From the NCBI GenBank assembly GCA_046341775.1, contig JBKDQQ010000043.1, positions 1 to 64,000 on the forward strand: a DNA stretch of 64,000 nt, given 5' to 3'. Positions 62,201-64,000 of the stretch are shown in pieces. Below the pieces are notes generated by a model. That model searched no databases, was not told the origin of the DNA, and saw nothing but the letters and a program-made list of their open reading frames with translations. Every line of letters starts with the position of its first letter. The stretch's first letter is position 1. A program made the translations under genes and the position numbers. Origin of the DNA: SXXH01 sp041165735 (lineage in GTDB: Bacteria; Planctomycetota; UBA1135; GCA-002686595).

Positions 62201-62812
62201 CCTGTAGGAGCCTGTGTTTGGAATCCGCGCGGCGGCGCCTCGGGCGCCAGCAAGGCCATCCCGCTGGGCGATGGCTGGGCGATCCACTGCTCGAACCTGC
62301 TGCTGCGCTACTACGACCGGCAAGGTCGCGAAGTCCACCGGGCGATGCGCGTGCCGGAAGCCGCCACTCTCAAGAGCACGCGCGACCAGCGGATCCTGCC
62401 CGTGGGGCGCTCCGGGCGAGCCTTGCGTCTGATGCAGCCCGGCAGCGACGAGCCCGTTTGGCCGCGGGTGCATCCCAATCAACCCATCGTCGCCGCCGAC
62501 ATCGACCCCGTGGGCCGCATGCTGTGCGCCATCGCCAGCGACCAGTCCCTCATCTTGAGCGACATGCGCGATGGCAGCCCTTGGCTGGAGCGCAAGCTGG
62601 AAGGGGCTGCAGCCACCGCCTGCGCGCTGTCGAACGATGGTTCAAGGCTGCTCGTCGGCCAAGCCGACGGACATGTGCGCGTGCTCGATTGCGACCCGGA
62701 GAAAGGCACGCGCAGCCGCCTGCCGCGTCCGCTGGATGAGTGGGAACTGCAGCGTGAACGCGAGTTGGCTCTCCCGCTCGAGTTCACGCCCGCGCTTTCG
62801 TTCTCCAAGTAG
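59264..62812 (+). CDS. Transmembrane Ser/Thr protein kinase with C-terminal beta-propeller
   Basis: This 1182-residue Hanks-type kinase has: N-terminal helical region (1-80); kinase domain (about 88-370) with glycine loop ELGRGGQG (93-100), K117 in VALKVL, catalytic D228 in IVHRDVKPGN, D246 of DFG and FGTPDYMAPEQ; one membrane helix (about 395-415); and a 760-residue external region of repeating strands with WD40/YVTN-like character (AVSPDGELLAMAFDDGTVRVARL, SLSFDGASLASSSAEGDIRLLHL, ALSNDGSRLLVGQADGHVRVLD). GTG 59264 is the first start in frame after the divergent spacer; AGG lies four bases before. All catalytic residues are present. It probably senses ligands outside and signals to the divergent ECF sigma factor. 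Confidence 0.88.
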   Translation: MLPDDEARLADVLDFVEQYEADRARGVERTLAQWLERFPRSQSEVAAEWLALVEGRAKVAPANKADSGSEQVRSGADEAPSTARIGRYELLRELGRGGQGTVHLARDTRLHRNVALKVLSGGVDALQSNRIERLRREAEVIARLDHPSLCAILDADLAATPPWMAMRLVQGETLASALVRAKRVGATTVGGIPLPPRTAAEVRAVCALFERAARALHVAHESGIVHRDVKPGNLMVDGDGKPVLLDFGMAEDRSLDHQLTMHGDVFGTPDYMAPEQVDGRRSEVGPATDVWALAASLHEALTLERPFQRDSLPATFDAIRKAPARRPGDANEAVGRDLDVIVATALEKDPGRRYATALEFAEDLRRFREFEPIRARPAGWMLRLARWARRNPAIATASFGGFAALGTGLGITLHLLALERAALSNALGRHLAQRAIAVLEEDGSRALLLGAEAMERAPNWMTRGTLSRVLEANFLERRFVQPQPARLCNAIAVSPDGELLAMAFDDGTVRVARLSDGLDVAQRRFVLAPRDIAFDDSGEHLCIALDSSLELCSTSDLGTKSAVDLGVEVELVSWAGQRWIVAAGTWSALDKETLADEGSVAPLRGPARHVELRVLREGANAGRIRLLLLDDGAHVVELGEDALGVLVARELEAVPQALTASLSFDGASLASSSAEGDIRLLHLEAGASTAPGSLRLDPPANLLEWAPGGDWLVLGCNRGEEDSRAWALDAANLRLVPLPGHQGKPLDSVCPTIEDGRVWTTGGDLSLCLSDLSTGQELARTRLVLRAGYMTATQDGARIILRSTTGTTIQVMHAGSRPDALILSGHRGAIRLGGFGPDDRSVHAIDATGEFRMWDAATGRSMAIVPSKAPLRSALHDARKRHALVVDVQGGLASLDLTDGTRSWSLDWGAPVLAADISVDGRAVAVVDAQGAWLARPDGTRTALVAGELRGACFDASGELVLVFSNQDTATIHRTADATPVGACVWNPRGGASGASKAIPLGDGWAIHCSNLLLRYYDRQGREVHRAMRVPEAATLKSTRDQRILPVGRSGRALRLMQPGSDEPVWPRVHPNQPIVAADIDPVGRMLCAIASDQSLILSDMRDGSPWLERKLEGAAATACALSNDGSRLLVGQADGHVRVLDCDPEKGTRSRLPRPLDEWELQRERELALPLEFTPALSFSK

Positions 62813-62887
62813 CGTCTGGCCCGCGGCCTTCGACCAAGTTCGCAGGCCCTGAGCCAACGTGGGCGTAGACAGGCAACGATTCCCGAG

Positions 62888-62938
62888 TCATTTCACCCAG
62901 AATTCCGGAATTCGGTTCCAGTCATTTCAGGAGGAGTC
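62888..62938 (+). promoter_or_regulatory. Operator-like repeats upstream of the last gene
   Basis: In the 277-bp spacer 62813-63089, AGTCATTTCA occurs twice (62888-62897, 62922-62931), flanking a perfect 14-bp palindrome GAATTCCGGAATTC (62902-62915). AGGAGGAG (62931-62938) looks like a strong ribosome site, but the nearest ATG (62975) opens only a shadow frame. The true gene start is 63090, so this is more likely a binding site or leader. Confidence 0.4.
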
Positions 62939-63089
62939 ACCAAGGACCGGCGAAGCGCTCCGCACTTTCTGGCCATGGTTCCCGCGGACCACGACCAGGC
63001 GCGCCGATGCCCGAGGCCATCAGCCTCGACCGACAGCAGTACCCGACGCTCCCTCCCACCTGCGACCCCCTACGGTTCAGTTCGACATC

Positions 63090-64000
63090 ATGACTACCAC
63101 CACGCGGAATGCTTCACTCGTCCTGGCGCTATGCGCCCTGGCCACGCCACTCGCCCAAGGACAAGGACAAGGACAAGTGCGCCTGTTGGGCTCGATCGAT
63201 TGGCGCAACCACTCGGTCGGCCAACTCGACGGCTTCGGCCAATCCCCCCTTTCGGAAGGCGACGTGTTGACGCCCGCAGGCAACGGCTTCGGCCCCATGC
63301 CGCGCATGGGCGTGCATCGCAATGGCGCCTCGATGGGCCTGCCGAATGCCACCGGGAGCAACGGACATGGCCCCGGTGCTGGTCCTGGAGTGGACATCGA
63401 CGCCTTGTCGACCGGCAACGAGATCCCCATGCGCGTCGCAGGTCCTGCCGGTGCAGGCTCGCGCCTCTACTACTCGGTCGACAAGAACTCGCGTGGCGTC
63501 TCCGGCCAGGGCCAGATGCTGAACCGCCGCCTGCGCGGCGAGGCGCAGGCTCGTGAAGCCGGCAGCGACATCTACACTCCCATCGCGGTGCTGGTCGGTC
63601 CGGTGGGGCCGGGCGGCACGCCTCCGAGCTCGGTGCTCGTCTTCGACGGCGATGGCATCCCCGGCGCCGGCGGCGGGACTGCCCGCGGACTGGGCCTGCA
63701 GGAACCGAACATCCCGGGCACCGTGGACACCGGCGACGATCTCGACGCGCTGAACCTGACCCCGATGGATCCCAGCGAGAAGCTGTTCTTCTCGGTCGAC
63801 GGCACGATCATCGACCCCTACACCGGCCTCGCCGGCAGCAATACGGCCAACACCTTGGGCGTGTCGCCCGCCGCCGTCCTCCGTCGCCAGGGCTCCGCGC
63901 TGGCCGTGTACGCGACGCCGGCGCAGTTGGGCCTGGATCGCGCCGGCTTCGGCACGGACGACCTCGACGCGCTCCTGCTGTGGGACAACGGCGACGGGAT
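63090..64000 (+). CDS. Secreted protein with DLDAL repeats, N-terminal part
   Basis: The frame runs from ATG 63090 off the window end (303 codons visible). It has a signal peptide (TTTTRNASLVLALCALATPLAQG), followed by GQGQGQ. A loose repeat then recurs: VDIDALSTG, DDLDALNLTPMDPSEKLFFSVDG and DDLDALLLWDNGDG, with SRLYYSVDKNSRG and KLFFSVDG as paired strands. The Asp-rich loops could bind calcium. From memory such proteins are common in planctomycetes, with unknown role. The C-terminus, which may carry a sorting signal, is not visible. Confidence 0.7.
   Translation, partial: MTTTTRNASLVLALCALATPLAQGQGQGQVRLLGSIDWRNHSVGQLDGFGQSPLSEGDVLTPAGNGFGPMPRMGVHRNGASMGLPNATGSNGHGPGAGPGVDIDALSTGNEIPMRVAGPAGAGSRLYYSVDKNSRGVSGQGQMLNRRLRGEAQAREAGSDIYTPIAVLVGPVGPGGTPPSSVLVFDGDGIPGAGGGTARGLGLQEPNIPGTVDTGDDLDALNLTPMDPSEKLFFSVDGTIIDPYTGLAGSNTANTLGVSPAAVLRRQGSALAVYATPAQLGLDRAGFGTDDLDALLLWDNGDG

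Noticed and set aside
62975..63556. Plus-strand frame downstream of a strong AGGAGGAG site
   Set aside because: The protein is Arg/Pro-rich without any fold and overlaps the well-formed secreted protein starting at 63090; the spacing from AGGAGGAG is too long.

Overview
The window is very GC-rich, almost fully coding, and free of rRNA, tRNA, CRISPR or insertion sequences that I can recognise. The gene set points to a Gram-negative planctomycete-like bacterium. It has LptF/LptG permeases and a lipid A-type acyltransferase (so an LPS outer membrane), an ECF sigma factor divergent from a giant Ser/Thr kinase with a beta-propeller tail, proteins built from carboxypeptidase-regulatory-like repeats, and many lipoproteins and secreted proteins without known function. 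The taxonomic call is inference; no marker gene is present.

Layout. 1-4.4 kb: end of an NhaC antiporter, an NSS-family amino-acid symporter with its tiny partner subunit, a DegT aminotransferase and an EF-hand protein. 4.5-11.8 kb (minus): glycosylasparaginase, M28 peptidase and MTA phosphorylase coupled by 4-bp overlaps, then TruD (with an unusual RGG tail) coupled to an RluA-type pseudouridine synthase, then hypoxanthine phosphoribosyltransferase. 12-15.4 kb: coiled-coil protein plus Nudix hydrolase, a propeller-like protein and an O6-alkylguanine repair protein. 15.4-23.1 kb (minus): a tightly packed A2-type cytochrome oxidase cluster (diheme cytochrome c, CoxB, CoxA, CtaA, CtaB, CoxC, SCO, DUF420). 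It ends in a 76-codon gene with an in-frame TGA that I read as a probable new selenoprotein. 23-33 kb: YgfZ, secreted/lipoprotein unknowns, a Trp-rich TPR protein, a galactokinase-like enzyme and a parvulin. 33-45 kb: a 1245-aa repeat protein, an epimerase, an NtrY-like kinase, a TPR lipoprotein, LptG/LptF and a divergent acyltransferase. 45-48 kb: phoB-phoR-phoU. 48.5-54.9 kb: a three-gene operon of secreted unknowns (vWA/HEAT, CAP domain, thioredoxin-like/TPR). 55-64 kb: a degenerate beta-lactamase-fold protein, a regulatory-repeat protein with its ECF sigma factor, the divergent Ser/Thr kinase, and the start of a secreted repeat protein.

Two signals are not explained by ordinary annotation. 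First, the cox-cluster gene at 15384-15614 has a signal peptide, then UGA in the first position of a UxxC motif. A hairpin with a GGUC tetraloop, resembling a bacterial SECIS element, starts 17 nt after the UGA to the loop. Second, an AT-rich 16-bp palindrome GTCAA-N6-TTGAC occurs seven times, always with the same spacing, in spacers and inside genes. Other oddities are a phoU whose normal N-terminus has no canonical start codon and is preceded by a pentanucleotide repeat, and several 12- to 22-nt tandem repeats in spacers.

All functional calls come from reading the sequence and recalled family knowledge; no database search was run.
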